Notes under the pieces: generated by a model | Database searches by the model: none | The model's input: only the letters and a program-made list of their open reading frames with translations | What the model was told of the DNA's origin: nothing | Origin: Pelargonium nanum | Lineage: Eukaryota > Streptophyta > Magnoliopsida > Geraniales > Geraniaceae | Length of the DNA stretch: 26,402 nucleotides | Assembly (NCBI GenBank): GCA_036897485.1 | Contig: JAYMTF010001095.1 | Location: 1-26,402, forward strand | Reading direction: 5' to 3' | Translations under genes and position numbers: made by a program | Part shown: positions 8,486 to 19,703 of the stretch, piece by piece | Position numbering within the stretch: position 1 is the first letter of the stretch | How the letters are laid out: each line of letters begins with the position of its first letter

Positions 8486-11400
8486 CTAGCAGCGCACTGG
8501 CAGTCCGATGTACAGCTCAGTCTCCACCTCTCCCTCCGCGTCTGGGCCCGGGTTTGTCCCGCAGCTCCTTGCAGCCTCTACAACAGACTTCTATTTCCAA
8601 ACAAATTAATATATGTATCACCAAATACGACTCAACTAACAATTGACAGCAATAATAAACATTTTACCTGTTTGCATAACCCGGCATTCTCCGCTAACAG
8701 GGCTCTCTCCTGGATTCATTTTAAAGGGAAAACGGGCGTGTCATTGTTCAGAACAAAAAACATATGTACATACTTGGATTTTCTTGAAATATGCATCATT
8801 TAGTTACACTACCTTTGCTTTCAGTTGCTCTATCTGCTCCATGAATAATTGAGCCTGCAGGTGGTCAGGTCAAATGATAGTTATTAGCTACCATTTTAAT
8901 TTCTACATATTTTCATATAATCTTGTTTGTTCCATGAATAATTTAGTTTTTTCTGTTCTATTAATGTACTACCTTTCTTGCCCTGATTTTGCATAAGCTT
9001 CGCTCAAGTTGACTGTCGATTTCTTGGAGTTCCTCAACTGAACATGAGCCCAGCCCATATCCTAAAAGCTTCCTGAGGAAGTCAAGTTAATTACCAACTT
9101 CAGACTAATATAGAACTACAAGGACACGCATGTCAATTATATGCAATGTGCGTATAGATCATGAACCGTTTTGAAACTTCAAGGAGCTCAATCTTCTTTG
9201 CCATATTTGCTGCATCAACCATCAAATGCTGCATGTGAATTGGTAATAAAGAATATCAGAAAAAGAAATTATATGTTTAACTTGGAGTAAACTGATATGG
9301 TTTGAATACAAAGTGTCATTCCAGACATTAACATCTTTCTTTTGCATCATATATAGCATCCATTAAAGAGGATAAATTTTATGATGACAATATTTGTGCA
9401 CATAACTAGGTTTCCATACCAGCACTTAATGACATGTACAGAGCATTTTCAAATTCAACATGATTAGATGAATTAAGTATTGATGTGATCTCTGTTATAA
9501 TAATCATCTTTGGTTTCACCTTCAAGCGAATTAGAAAAAAGAGTTTTTATATATATATAAGATGATAGAATTTGTATGAGGTTGAAATAAATGAATATTA
9601 TGTAAATTACAGAACATTCATTTGTTATATATAATGTATGAGTTCTAGGGTTGGTAATGTCTCTATCATTTCCCAGTTATGTGCTAATTGATAATATACA
9701 TCACATGAGTTGTATATATAATTTAATGACATATAGAATGGAATGGTCCAAGAATACTACATTGTGGGAGAAGGGAGAGAATAGATACACCTATGACGAT
9801 CTTACAATCTTGTAGAGAATCCGTCCTTGTACTGTTTTTTTTTTTTTTTTGTTGGCTAACCTGACATAGTAGATTATACTCATTGTTCATTTGGCCATTT
9901 TCTAGGGTTTATATCATTGAGAAAGCAATGCATTTTACAGTGCATGTCATTCCTTTGTCTGTGTGCATAAAATCTTAACCAAACCAATGTATGATCAGAA
10001 GTCCATTTCTTAAAACTCATGAACACAAACACACAGAGGGCTATTTTAGAGATCAGATAACAAAACTGTTTCCCATAACACCTGTAGATTATTGCACGTG
10101 CATATTGTTTAAGTGAAAATCACGGATTGTGCATGTGCAGAGCTCACGACAAGATATAACAAAACTGTTTCCCATAACACATGTAGATTATTGCACGTGC
10201 ATATTGTTTAAGTGAAAATCACGGATTGTGCATGTGCCGAGCTCACGACAAGATATCTAAGTCTCACACGTGAGAGAATGTTGAATATGAAGTCCCCGAT
10301 GGTAAAAGAGTAATCTTTTAGTATGAGAAATCAAACCTTTATATGTAACTCAATTATTGAAAATCAATAATCCCTTAGGTCGACATGATATTAATATCTT
10401 CTTTGGCGATCTAATTGGAACAAATATACTTTTACGTAACTATGAGAAATAATTAATAACCCGAGAATTTCTTATCCCAAAGGAAAAACCCAAGTGCAAA
10501 AGCATAATTGGACCAAAAAAAAACTGTTCGCAAACATATTCCAATGTTCGTCGAGACATTGAAAATGATATAGGCAAAATTGAAATAGGTTGGTTAACAA
10601 ATTAATTATTTGTGCATTTTGGTGTTCTTTTTCCCAAAAACTCTACAAAGATGATATGCAAATTGAAGATGAAGTCTGACCTGCATATGTTGTTGCACGT
10701 CATTCTTGTCCCTTCGAAGTTCTTTTGCGCATTTCTTGTAGCGTTCTATGGTCCTTTGCATGCTGAAGCACACAAGATAGCATCAAGACATATATCCCTT
10801 TTCCAACAAGTAACAACAGCATAATGAAAAACAAGCATAACAAGTTCTTTAATTAGCAAAGACCAATAATTTGTATAATGAGGCTAAAGAATCTTTTGTT
10901 TTTACAAATATCATTGTTAGAGAGACTACTTTGTGCAGTTGGCTGTCTGGTTATTACCAATTGATATGAATTGGGGGTATTTTAAAATCCTGTGAAATGA
11001 AAATTCTCCATTACACTTGACATTAAATTCCAACAGTGAATTGTTTAACATTGAACTTATGGTCATATATTAATGTACATTTAATTTTGTAACTACTTAA
11101 CAAAAGAAATAAAGGAAAAGTGTAAGTGTAGAAGCATAATTATACTAATAAATGCATAAATGTATGTAAAATGTTAAAAACAGCGTAGACATAGGTCTGG
11201 ACAAATATTAAAAAAAGTGTTAAATAAAAATATATGTTTAGACTTACGAACAAATAAATTGTGCATTTGTCTAAAAAAAGTAAACAAATAAATTGTGCAA
11301 CTAGTTGTTTCCATAAATAAAATGCACAGAGTATTGTGTATGGTCTGCTGAGAAATGAACTAGTGTAAAGCAATGTGCCATAGAGTACAACTGCTACTGC

Positions 11401-14400
11401 ATTCGGATTTTTTACTCAATTGGCTCCTACAAATGCAGTTCACTTTACAGTTCCTTGACTTAGAAGTTTTTGCAAACAACTAGTAATATTTGAAAAATTA
11501 GATATTAACTATTTGCTTATGATATATAAAATATTTGACTAATTATAACACTCTTAAATTGACACGTGTACTTATGAAAAAATATCACCACGATTCTCTT
11601 AACAGTTCGAGAATAAAAAATCTTTAAAGGTATCATTTTGATCCTCCAAATGCAAAGGGAATATGACATCACCTACCCTATCCAAAGGGACACTGTGTGC
11701 CTTCTGGCTGAGAGAAATACTTAGTTGAGGCGACACACACCCTTGTGCTTAAGGCACTAGCTCGTGTGACTTGTTCTACTTGGCCAAGATTGGATCCTTA
11801 CTCGCACTATTCCTGTTGCGCCAAGGTCAAAGGACTCACATCACCCCCAAACCATTAATGTCGGAATTCGAAGAGAATTGCTCCCACCAAAGAGGTTATG
11901 CCCTAGGGTAAACACTCATTTGAGTTCAAATTACCTCACATTACGCTCTAATGTAAGTACGTGAAACTCACTAATAAGAGCTTAACGACTTGACATGACA
12001 CTAAGGTAACACAAAAGGACCTCTTGCCCAAGCTGATCTTAGAGAGCTCCTCGTTAATAGTTCTTAATAATCGTGGTCAAGACATATGGTGATGTTACCC
12101 TTAACCAATCATATCACACCACCACTTCATCGATAGGTACAATTAATACTTTATTTTAAATTTTAAAAAAGGGAGGTTAGCTCAACGCAACTTCTTTTCT
12201 GTAGTGCTCTAAATTCATTAGTAATGAACTTATTTCACGCTAAAATTCCAATGTCGTCCACATATTGGTTTTGCACTTTATGCGTGTGTCGTGTGTTTAG
12301 ATACACGACTCAATCATTAAGTAGCGTTGATAGTTAGGAACTCAATCTTAAAATGGCACACAATTATACTTAATGATATCCTTTAAAACATTTAAAAACC
12401 AATGTACTGCCATATGACTTGCAATACATCTCAATCCAAATAAACTACTCCATAAAAGATGGACTCACATACATATGATATTGAATGTTTAAGGAAAGGA
12501 GAGTGCATTATATAATAAGTTAGATGTAATTAAGAAGAAATGACAACTGAAGAAAACAAGGTTAGGGATTTAGGCAAAATAATAAGCAAGTGACAGACTG
12601 AATAACAAGATTCAAAATCATAGTTAGACCGCAGGAAAATGAAAAACTAAGCAAAGATATGTAAATAATGGGATCATCATAACATGCATAGTGTTGGAGT
12701 ACTAGTCCCCCATATGGACTGAAGTTGGTTCTTGGTACACCACCAAAAGGCTTAAGAAAAATATCACATGTTATATATATATGCTGCCTATATGACTCAG
12801 GTTAATGGCGTGCATTATATATAAAAGGTAAAGAAGTCTGATCATGGAGCTTGATAAGTTTTGCTTCCATAATACTTTGCAAATAATTGACAGTCTATCC
12901 TTTTTTTGAGATATTAATGTTGGATGAAACTACTGAAGTGAATTTATTATAAGCAACAAAGTTTGTGTTAATATAAATATCCATGCATGCATAATTCACT
13001 TATTGAAAGGAAAGGCAGGCACTTTTAAAAAGAACAAATTTAATGTGTAATTAAACACTTAATTTTGAAGTTTGAACAAAAAAAAGTATAATACTTTCAG
13101 CTTCCTATAGATTTGAAGGTTTAATTAGTTGATATTTAATTATGCAATGTGTACGATAAAATAAAAAATATGAATCATGATTTTTAGTATATAGGCTATT
13201 CAAATCAATGAAATCGTGATATGTCATTAAAATTTTATCTACCTATCCTAATGAATTTGTGAGAGCAAAACGACCTGGTAGATCTAAGATTTTAATGAGA
13301 TGTCTAACTTCAATGATAGCTTACTTAGATTTCTAGCTTTCAATAGAATGTGTATTTGTGTAAAGTTAAGAGAAAACTTTGGTGCACAAATTAACAGAAT
13401 TACACAATGTTAAGAGAAACAGTAAATATAATGCAGACTGTACAAAAATGTATGGACAAACAATGAAAATACGCCTAAGTGTTCTCTAAATTAATGATCA
13501 ACTTTCAATTATTAGTTTTAGTTTTTATCTGACTCAGACCTGCTGTGACACTTCTTCTTCCATCAAGATATCAAGAAGCAATGATTGTGTATGCAATGTC
13601 AGTAATTTTCCTCAAAATTAAGTAACAATGACATGAAATTTCAAAATAAACTCCTTAGGGACTACATAAAAGGTTTAAAATTTGAGGCACAGATAGCTAA
13701 ATTAATACGAGGGCAGAGGGGAATCAAACAAGAAATAAATAACAGCTTCTTCGTTAAGATTAGATGCCAAGATGGAGATGTTAACTATCAAGGAGGAGGA
13801 ACTGGGAATACCAACCACAGAATACTCATAATCAAATGAAAGTGTTGAGTGTCCATACTTGCTTATAGCTCCTTGTGGTAAACACATACTAATTAAATTA
13901 TGTCAATCAAGTATTGAAATGTTTATTCACCTGTATTGTTTGCTCATCAATCATGCTTAACTTGTTGGGTGAAATATCTAAACTACTGTAAACCTGATGG
14001 ATACTCAAGCATGTACAGAAAACTTGATTGATGCCACTGTATACCTATATCTCAAAAGCTAATTGAAATTATTATTCATATCTTAATTTCATTTCTTTCA
14101 TAACATTCTACAAAGGCTAATATAAAAAACACAAAAATCCCTTCAAATCTCCATATATGTATATTGTAGAGCATGACACTATATATTAAAAATGTAAACC
14201 TTACCATTTAGCAGAAGCACAATATAAAGAGAGCAGTCATGTGTTTTCCAAACCTCAGCAACCATTTATAGCAGAAGCAAAAACCATATTGCTCAAACAC
14301 AACTTGATTCTTAAAGTTCATGAGGAGAAAGGGTTAAAAACTTCAAGAGGATTCATGTAGAATTTAAAGATTCACCATTTCAACTACTTGATCATGGAAA

Positions 14401-15182
14401 TATAGATCTAGAAAACCAAAAATGTATGTAATATGATGCAAAAAAAATGTTTTTTATGCCTTAAAAAAATTACTTCAAGAACTACTTACATTAATAAGCA
14501 AAACAGAAATGTGGAGCCCATATAGCAGAAATTCCCAGAGAGTTTAACCAGAAGAACAGCAATGGTTTTGGGTTTTGCTAGCTACCTGCTTCCTGGTTTT
14601 AAAAGCAAGCAGACTTGGGTCCATCTTTTTAGGAAACATATTCAAAACCCTAGATAGTACTATAGCGAAATTAACTAAATATTCCTGCTGATATTGAATT
14701 TTAAAATACATATATAGTACTAATTTCAAATACTAAAAAAATAACAAGCAAATGCTAATAAGGTTTTCATAACAAAACAAGAAATCACAAAAAAAAAAAA
14801 AAAATTCAGGTAATGAGAAAATCTGTAAAGAGTGTCTATAAAATCTATAGACAGTACGAATATTAGAAATAAAAATAAAAATGCATCAGAGTGATCAGAC
14901 CTAGCTAGAGAGAAGAGAAAATCACAGCAGAATAGAGCATATCTTTTAAGTGATAGAGCCCATGCTGAAGAAAAGAAATATATGAAATGAAACGTACTCG
15001 GTGGAGCTAGAGAACTCATAGAGCCTTCCTTTCTGGGAAAAGATGATGACAGCAACTTCAGCATCACAAAGAACTGATAGCTCATAAGCTTTCTTCAACA
15101 ACCCATTACGCCTTTTCGAGAAAGTCACTTGCCTGCTCGTTGCATTCTCTATTTTCTTCATCTCTATTTTCCCTCTAACCAT
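8486..15182 (-). CDS. AGL42: MIKC-type MADS-box transcription factor, SOC1/AGL42-like (7 exons, 205 aa)
   Basis: Minus-strand exons are 15182-14998, 10762-10681, 9228-9167, 9072-8973, 8854-8813, 8709-8668 and 8590-8486. Their sizes (185, 82, 62, 100, 42, 42, 105 nt) match the standard MIKC pattern; all borders are GT-AG and the frame closes at TAG. Residues 1-60 are a complete MADS domain ([38 protein letters not shown]) that binds CArG boxes and dimerises. Residues about 61-89 are the I region, and 90-170 the coiled-coil K domain ([51 protein letters not shown]). The C-terminus ends with the SOC1 motif [11 protein letters not shown] (192-202). The IEMKK start, GRLYEFSSS and [10 protein letters not shown] point to the AGL42/71/72 (FYF) branch rather than SOC1 itself. 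Family members act in the nucleus on flowering and floral-organ senescence. The 4.2-kb first intron is typical of the family. The last exon is more GC-rich than the rest. The first base of exon 7 could be 8590 or 8587 (tandem acceptor). Symbol given by clade resemblance only. Confidence 0.93.
10057..10256. repeat. 99-bp tandem duplication carrying CACGTG boxes
   Basis: Two head-to-tail copies (about 10057-10155 and 10156-10254, with homology running two bases further) differ at only two positions I can see. Each carries GCACGTGC, a perfect G-box palindrome (10095-10100 and 10194-10199). A third CACGTG follows at 10267-10272. All three are in intron 2 of the MADS-box gene. Confidence 0.95.
10095..10272. 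promoter_or_regulatory. Cluster of three CACGTG G-boxes in the MADS intron
   Basis: Three CACGTG hexamers occur in 178 bp. G-boxes bind bHLH (for example PIF, MYC) and bZIP factors. Whether they act here is inference; the sequence shows only the sites and their clustering through duplication. Confidence 0.4.
10763..14997 (-). other. MADS-box intron 1 (4.2 kb)
   Basis: This large first intron is where SOC1/AG-type MADS genes often hold control elements. Most of it is AT-rich. The block at about 11580-12160 has a different composition and looks retroelement-derived. Short open frames on both strands (for example at 11140-11373, 13633-13887 and 14544-14729) have no family motif. No alternative first exon is evident. 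Confidence 0.75.
11580..12160. mobile_element. Degenerate LTR-retroelement-like insertion inside the MADS intron
   Basis: This block is richer in GC and in phrases such as ACTCACATCACCCCCAAACC and 'CAAGGTCAAAGGACTCAC' than the surrounding intron. It resembles in style the LTR-like tracts at 17050-18550 and 24900-25650. No protein domain survives and I could not define termini, so this call rests on composition and texture. Confidence 0.3.
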
Positions 15183-16494
15183 CTTCTTCTTCTTCTTCTA
15201 CTTCTTGATGTCTTCTTCACCTATACCATTTTTACATATATTTATTATTATCATCATCATCATAAACTATGAGCCAATACATGCACATCTGAAAATTCAA
15301 AATAACATCTTACCAAAATAAAAATTCAAACTTGTTGTGGTTGGATCTCAATAACTCAAAGCATTTGCAGAGACAAAAATGGCAAATTTTAATGAATACC
15401 CTGAAAGATCTGGATAAAAGGGTGTCCGAATTTGATGAGAACAGAGAAAAACCAGGAGATATTTATCATGAGAGCTGAAATTAAAAGCAAGACACAATTA
15501 ATGGAGTGGCTAGAATAACCCAGAAAGATTCTGAGAGCAAAAGGGGAAAAGAGAATATCATAATAAAATGCTACAAATTTAGCAATTTTATAGAAACCTA
15601 GCTACTGTAACATTACACAGTTATATATGAACAGATAGATGGGGTAACTAATTTTAGTTTCATAATATGGATATATACATATATGTATGTATGCATTTAT
15701 ATATTTCTCATTCTTTCATTCAGATTCAGTCTTGTATTTTCTTCTTCTTCTCTTGTGGTCCTAATTCGCCTATTTTAAGTCTCAGTCTTCCTCTTTAAAA
15801 CTTTAAATAAGTGTTTTTTATATTTAAATTAAGGACTTATCTACTTAATATACTAATCAGTCAATTTTGAATTATATTTCTATCATAACTATTTACAATT
15901 ACTTGAATTTTAGTAATTTACTATGAAAAAAATAGATATGTATTTTTTACTAACTAAGCATTCTAATTTTATGTCAGGCCCAGCTTGCTGGGATGGGATT
16001 GCTCGGAATGCTTTTATGTTTGATTTGTTGCATTAATAATATTTGCATAAAGTTTTCAACAACAACAAAAAAAAAAAGTCCACCAACATCATTTTCTCCC
16101 ACTTTTGGCAAAATTAAGAAGGAAAAATAGAAGAGAGGGCGAGTGGGAGACAAATTCAGAAAGAAGAAACTTATCTTGCCATAATAAAATAATAAGTTTT
16201 TTAATAAATAAATCATTTTACGACGTTGAAAAATGATTAAATATGATTGACTATGTGACACGTCACCAACATCGTACAAATCTTTGCTCAATGGGCCAAT
16301 GGTGAGTTGACAACGGTGATATTGCGGTCCACATCTGATGATGTTCTCTTCCACCAATGGGATACGACCGCGGCACGTGGCATATCACCCACATGTGTGA
16401 TGTGTGGTGGCGAATTTGCTCATAGCCTCTTACTATTTTTTAATGGAGTATAATATAATAGAAATAAAGTATTAGTCAAGCATTAATAATAGAT
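15183..16494. other. MADS-box 5' leader and promoter region
   Basis: The bases just before the MADS ATG are a CTT/GAA-rich leader. A TATAAAA box on the minus strand (15586-15592) could place transcription start near 15555, and a leader intron, as in SOC1 genes, is possible. A CTATTTTAAG site (15770-15779) fits a relaxed CArG box and would suit MADS autoregulation. A G-box, CACGTGG, is at 16374-16380 next to an imperfect ACATGTGT palindrome. The minus-strand frame at 15974-16357 matches no family. Confidence 0.45.
15586..15592 (-). promoter_or_regulatory. Candidate TATA box of the MADS-box gene
   Basis: TATAAAA on the coding strand lies about 400 bases before the ATG. It implies a long leader, plausible for this family, but other AT-rich candidates exist. 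Confidence 0.3.
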
Positions 16495-16825
16495 AAAAGA
16501 TTAAATATAGTCTTCGAACTTTTGCGTATGAATACAATTTGCATTTGGTACCTAAATTTATTTTCATTTAAAATAGTTTATACATTTTTAAATATGACTC
16601 AATCTAGTTATTGTCGTTGATTTTTATTAGGTTCTCAAGTGGTCTGATGTTGAATTGAAAATATATTAAATTATTATTATTTTGTTGACGTGACAGGTTA
16701 TGTATTTGTCACGTGAGTTGTTTTGGGTTTATATTCGAAAGTTCATGAACCATTTTAAGTTTAAAAAAAATCACGGACCAAATTGAATGCATACGCAGAA
16801 TCTTATTAACCAAATTAAATCTTTT
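16495..16825. mobile_element. MITE-like element with ~46-bp terminal inverted repeats
   Basis: The left end (16495-16541: AAAAGATTAAAT to GCGTATGAATACAATTTG) matches the reverse complement of the right end (16779-16825) with a few mismatches; GCGTATG-ATxCAATTTG is the best-kept part. Inside is a further inverted pair, TGACGTGACA / TGTCACGTGA (about 16686-16716). The element is 331 bp, non-coding and AT-rich, as expected of a non-autonomous DNA transposon. No clear target-site duplication was found. Confidence 0.7.
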
Positions 16826-17049
16826 AACTTAATAGTATTTAGGCATTTTTTGTCACCTTTACTTGAAAACAAAGTAGTCTATGACTTGAATTCTTTTTAG
16901 AGTTTCATCCAATAATGAAAAAAGGAATATAATCTTAAAATATCAAAATAGATAGGAGACATATTACTTGAATATCATTATATTTAAACATAACATAAAT
17001 TTATTAAACTATAATTTTACAATATAATTGATGTTACCTTAAAAAATAT

Positions 17050-18550
17050 ATTAAACAACAAATGATAGTTTGACATGTAGTACTCGTGCATCACACTGGC
17101 CTCTAACCCAAACACCAAATGTGTCGAAAATGGCAGAGAACTTGGGGTCCCAAGGAAGACTGAGCTCGCAACCTATTCTTTCATACCACGTTAATATACT
17201 ATAGTGGGAGATACTCCAAGACACTCCAACTTGGATTACCGGAGGCGCCCAACTCCAACTTGTGCCACTGGAGATGCCTAACTCCATTACGGTAACCAAA
17301 GGTACCCGACTCTAATTTGCGTCTCGAAAGACCCTCATTGCCCAATCGAGTCATCGAATATCATAGTGCAAACACCACATGATGGCCCAAATCGACACTC
17401 AACGAATCTCAAAGAAGTCTGGTGAGCACTTCAAGGTAGTGGCTTCCCACCGGTAACCAAATTAAATAAAAAACGAAGGAACCTCATTTATGCATTCAGG
17501 ATGTGGTTTCGCCGATTAAGGTCGCAACTTTCTACCAGTAATCGCTCCAAGGCCGAGAATTTTCATTGATGACCAAAATACAAAGAAGCTTGAAGGAAGT
17601 CCGTTTACCATCTCTATAGTCGTCCATCACGCCATGCACCTGAACGTCCGTTGTACGAGGAAATAAGATCCTATAAAGGACACTCCAGAGAACTCAATAA
17701 TAGAAAACCTCTCACCATATCTTCACCCACACATCCCCCCAATGAGCACCAAGGCATTCACAAGGAACTACGCAACACTTAGCTCACGCAAAATGCCTCA
17801 CATGTCCTCGCCTTGATGGGTCACTCTCAAGACTCTTTGCCTTGATGGGTCACCTTCAAGGCTCCTTGACTCTTCGGTCACTTCCAAGGCGCCCGCCTCG
17901 CCGTGGCACCTCCAAGATCACCCCATGCCCCCATTGTTGGATCACCTTCAAGATTCCTCGTCTTGCTTTGTTGTACCAAGTTCCTCGCCTTGCTGGAACA
18001 TGTCCAAGGTCACCATTTCACTAGGTCACCTCTAAGGCTCCCCAAGTCATCACCACAAAATCTTGTTTTGTTTAGACACCAAGACGCAACCCAGAGAATT
18101 AGAGACTCTTAAGGGCTTAACTAATACCCGCAATGCTTGATGGTAATTTGGAAGCTCCAAAACTCATATGACACTCGTGGTCAGCAACCCCGGAAGTCTA
18201 AGACTGTAATTGAGGTTCTGAAGCGAACTCCGCTTCTCCAACAACCAATCACACGACGATATATGACGAATTCAATTTTTAAATATAAATAACCTCTCTT
18301 TGGTAAGAGGAAGGGATCCCACAAATTCACATTTTTACATAGAGACTTTCTCTCTTTGGAAACACTCTCTAGAGCCCTCCCTAATGAGGTGCGGTTCATT
18401 TTTCTCCGATGACATTTTTACTCTCACGCTTGAGGCGAATTTCCGAGTACACGCCTAGATTTTCATTGACGGTGTGCTATTTTAGACTCCATGAATCCAT
18501 GAACAAGGATGCAAGTCTCTAGCTCCGACCCCAAGGGTCCAACCTCCAGC
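17050..18550 (+). mobile_element. LTR-retroelement-like region with internal minisatellite
   Basis: This 1.5-kb tract has a clearly higher GC content than its neighbours and many CCAAGG / GGTCACC phrases. Near its right side are TATAAATA (18284-18291), CCTCTC and ACTCTCACGCTTGAGGCGAATTT (from 18420). The same order occurs in the element at 6990-7320. It is best explained as a decayed LTR or large-LTR element without gag or pol. Reading frames here are interrupted and match nothing known. Confidence 0.45.
17810..18045. repeat. Degenerate 29-bp minisatellite
   Basis: About eight imperfect units based on GCCTTGATGGGTCACCTTCAAGGCTCCT run head to tail. The first two (starting at 17810 and 17839) are nearly identical with period 29. 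Later units vary in length and sequence but keep the GGTCACCTCCAAGG core. Confidence 0.75.
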
Positions 18551-19119
18551 TCCATCCCCAGAGTTACAACTTAGAAAATTTATAAGACAACTACTCTAAT
18601 ACGTGGATTAGCGGATAAGACACCACAAACTAGTTTGTGTGCTGAAGTTTGGCGATTTCAAAGCATGTGCATCAATAATATATAAGAAACAATCGACCTC
18701 ATATGCATCCAGCAGCTCTGCAGGAGATCCTTTCCACCAGTATACCGACACGTCTCTCTTTTTTTAGTGTCAACAAAATTGAAATAAAATGAGTAAATAA
18801 TAAATAAGGACCCATCATCTTTTCCTTAATTTGTACCCTTCTCAATCTGCAATATATTTTTCCATAATGAAAATATAAAAAGTAGAAGGTGAAGATTGGT
18901 ACTAAAATACAAGCTACATATCTTTTGGGTACTGATTGTGCAGTCGACGATTTGGTTAGGTGGAGGATGAGCACAAACGATATTCATAGCTACTTCTCCC
19001 CCGTACATCTTTTTAATCCAATGTACTAAAATTTAAGTTAAAAAAATGAAACTTGTAGATTGGTCTCATTCACAAAAGTAAGATCATAGATCAAAATTTT
19101 CATAAATATAAATTGGTTG
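18551..19119. other. Intergenic DNA, no gene seen
   Basis: AT-rich sequence with two short overlapping minus-strand open frames (18699-19008) without recognisable motifs. Confidence 0.5.
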
Positions 19120-19322
19120 AAACTCTCAGCTAAGAGACAAATGAAAAATGGATCTAGGCGAGGCACTTCGAGATTGATGAGGCGACATCAATTTAAAGTT
19201 AGGGGGTGGCTCTTCCCTATAAACCCAAATTCCATACCGCATGAATGGAGACTCGAATCTGAGACCTCTAAAGGAATTCGAAGAGCTTAACCCGCTTGGC
19301 CCAACCTGCTTTGGTAACAATA
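19120..19322 (-). mobile_element. Possible tRNA-derived SINE
   Basis: On the minus strand, TGGGCCAAGCGGG (19303-19291) resembles a pol III A box. About 30 bases on, AGATTCGAGTCTC (around 19260-19248) resembles a B box. Spacing and order fit a tRNA-like head. The rest would be the SINE body, ending near the 'ctctcagctaag' flank. No tail or target duplication is certain, so a decayed repeat of another sort is possible. Confidence 0.45.
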
Positions 19323-19703
19323 AAGTTGTTTATTCAACAAATATTAAAGTTTTATAATATTAGCGAGTTGTCTTATTTTTTGTTTTTTATCAGTCATTAA
19401 GGTATTTTTATTATGGAATTTCCGAATTGGAAGAAATAAGAGTACATGAGTGGTGAAAGGTTGTCAAACAGACAAAACAAATGAAAGATAATAGAAAAGG
19501 AAAGATAATTAAAAAGGTGCATTCGAAATTTTGGCTCATTCTTTGATGTTCTTGGTCATTGTGACTCTGCTTGTAGTTCAATTAGTTTAAGTGATAGCAT
19601 CGTATTGGAATTGCTTTTTTTTATACATATTATGCAACTCTTATATTTTCATTTTGATGCGAGATCACGGTAAGATCAATATGCATTCAAATTTGCACAA
19701 CTA

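Larger units (their letters stand above)
9229..10680 (-). other. MADS-box intron 2, with tandem G-box duplication
   Basis: This 1452-bp intron is unusually long for intron 2 of a MIKC gene. Apart from the 99-bp tandem duplication, it holds a T-run at 9835-9850 and AT-rich filler. No coding sequence is seen. Confidence 0.8.

Noticed and set aside
13633-13887. Possible small gene inside MADS intron 1
   Set aside because: Short frames on both strands without family motifs or codon bias; expected by chance in a 4-kb intron.
14726-15085. 119-residue minus-strand frame overlapping MADS exon 1
   Set aside because: It is out of frame with the MADS domain, and its Phe-rich content comes from T-rich intron sequence.
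15974-16357. 127-residue minus-strand frame upstream of the MADS gene
   Set aside because: Phe/Leu-rich with no recognisable motif. It overlaps promoter-like sequence.
17842-18112. Small plus-strand frames rich in Pro/Arg
   Set aside because: They are translations of the 29-bp minisatellite and show no domain.
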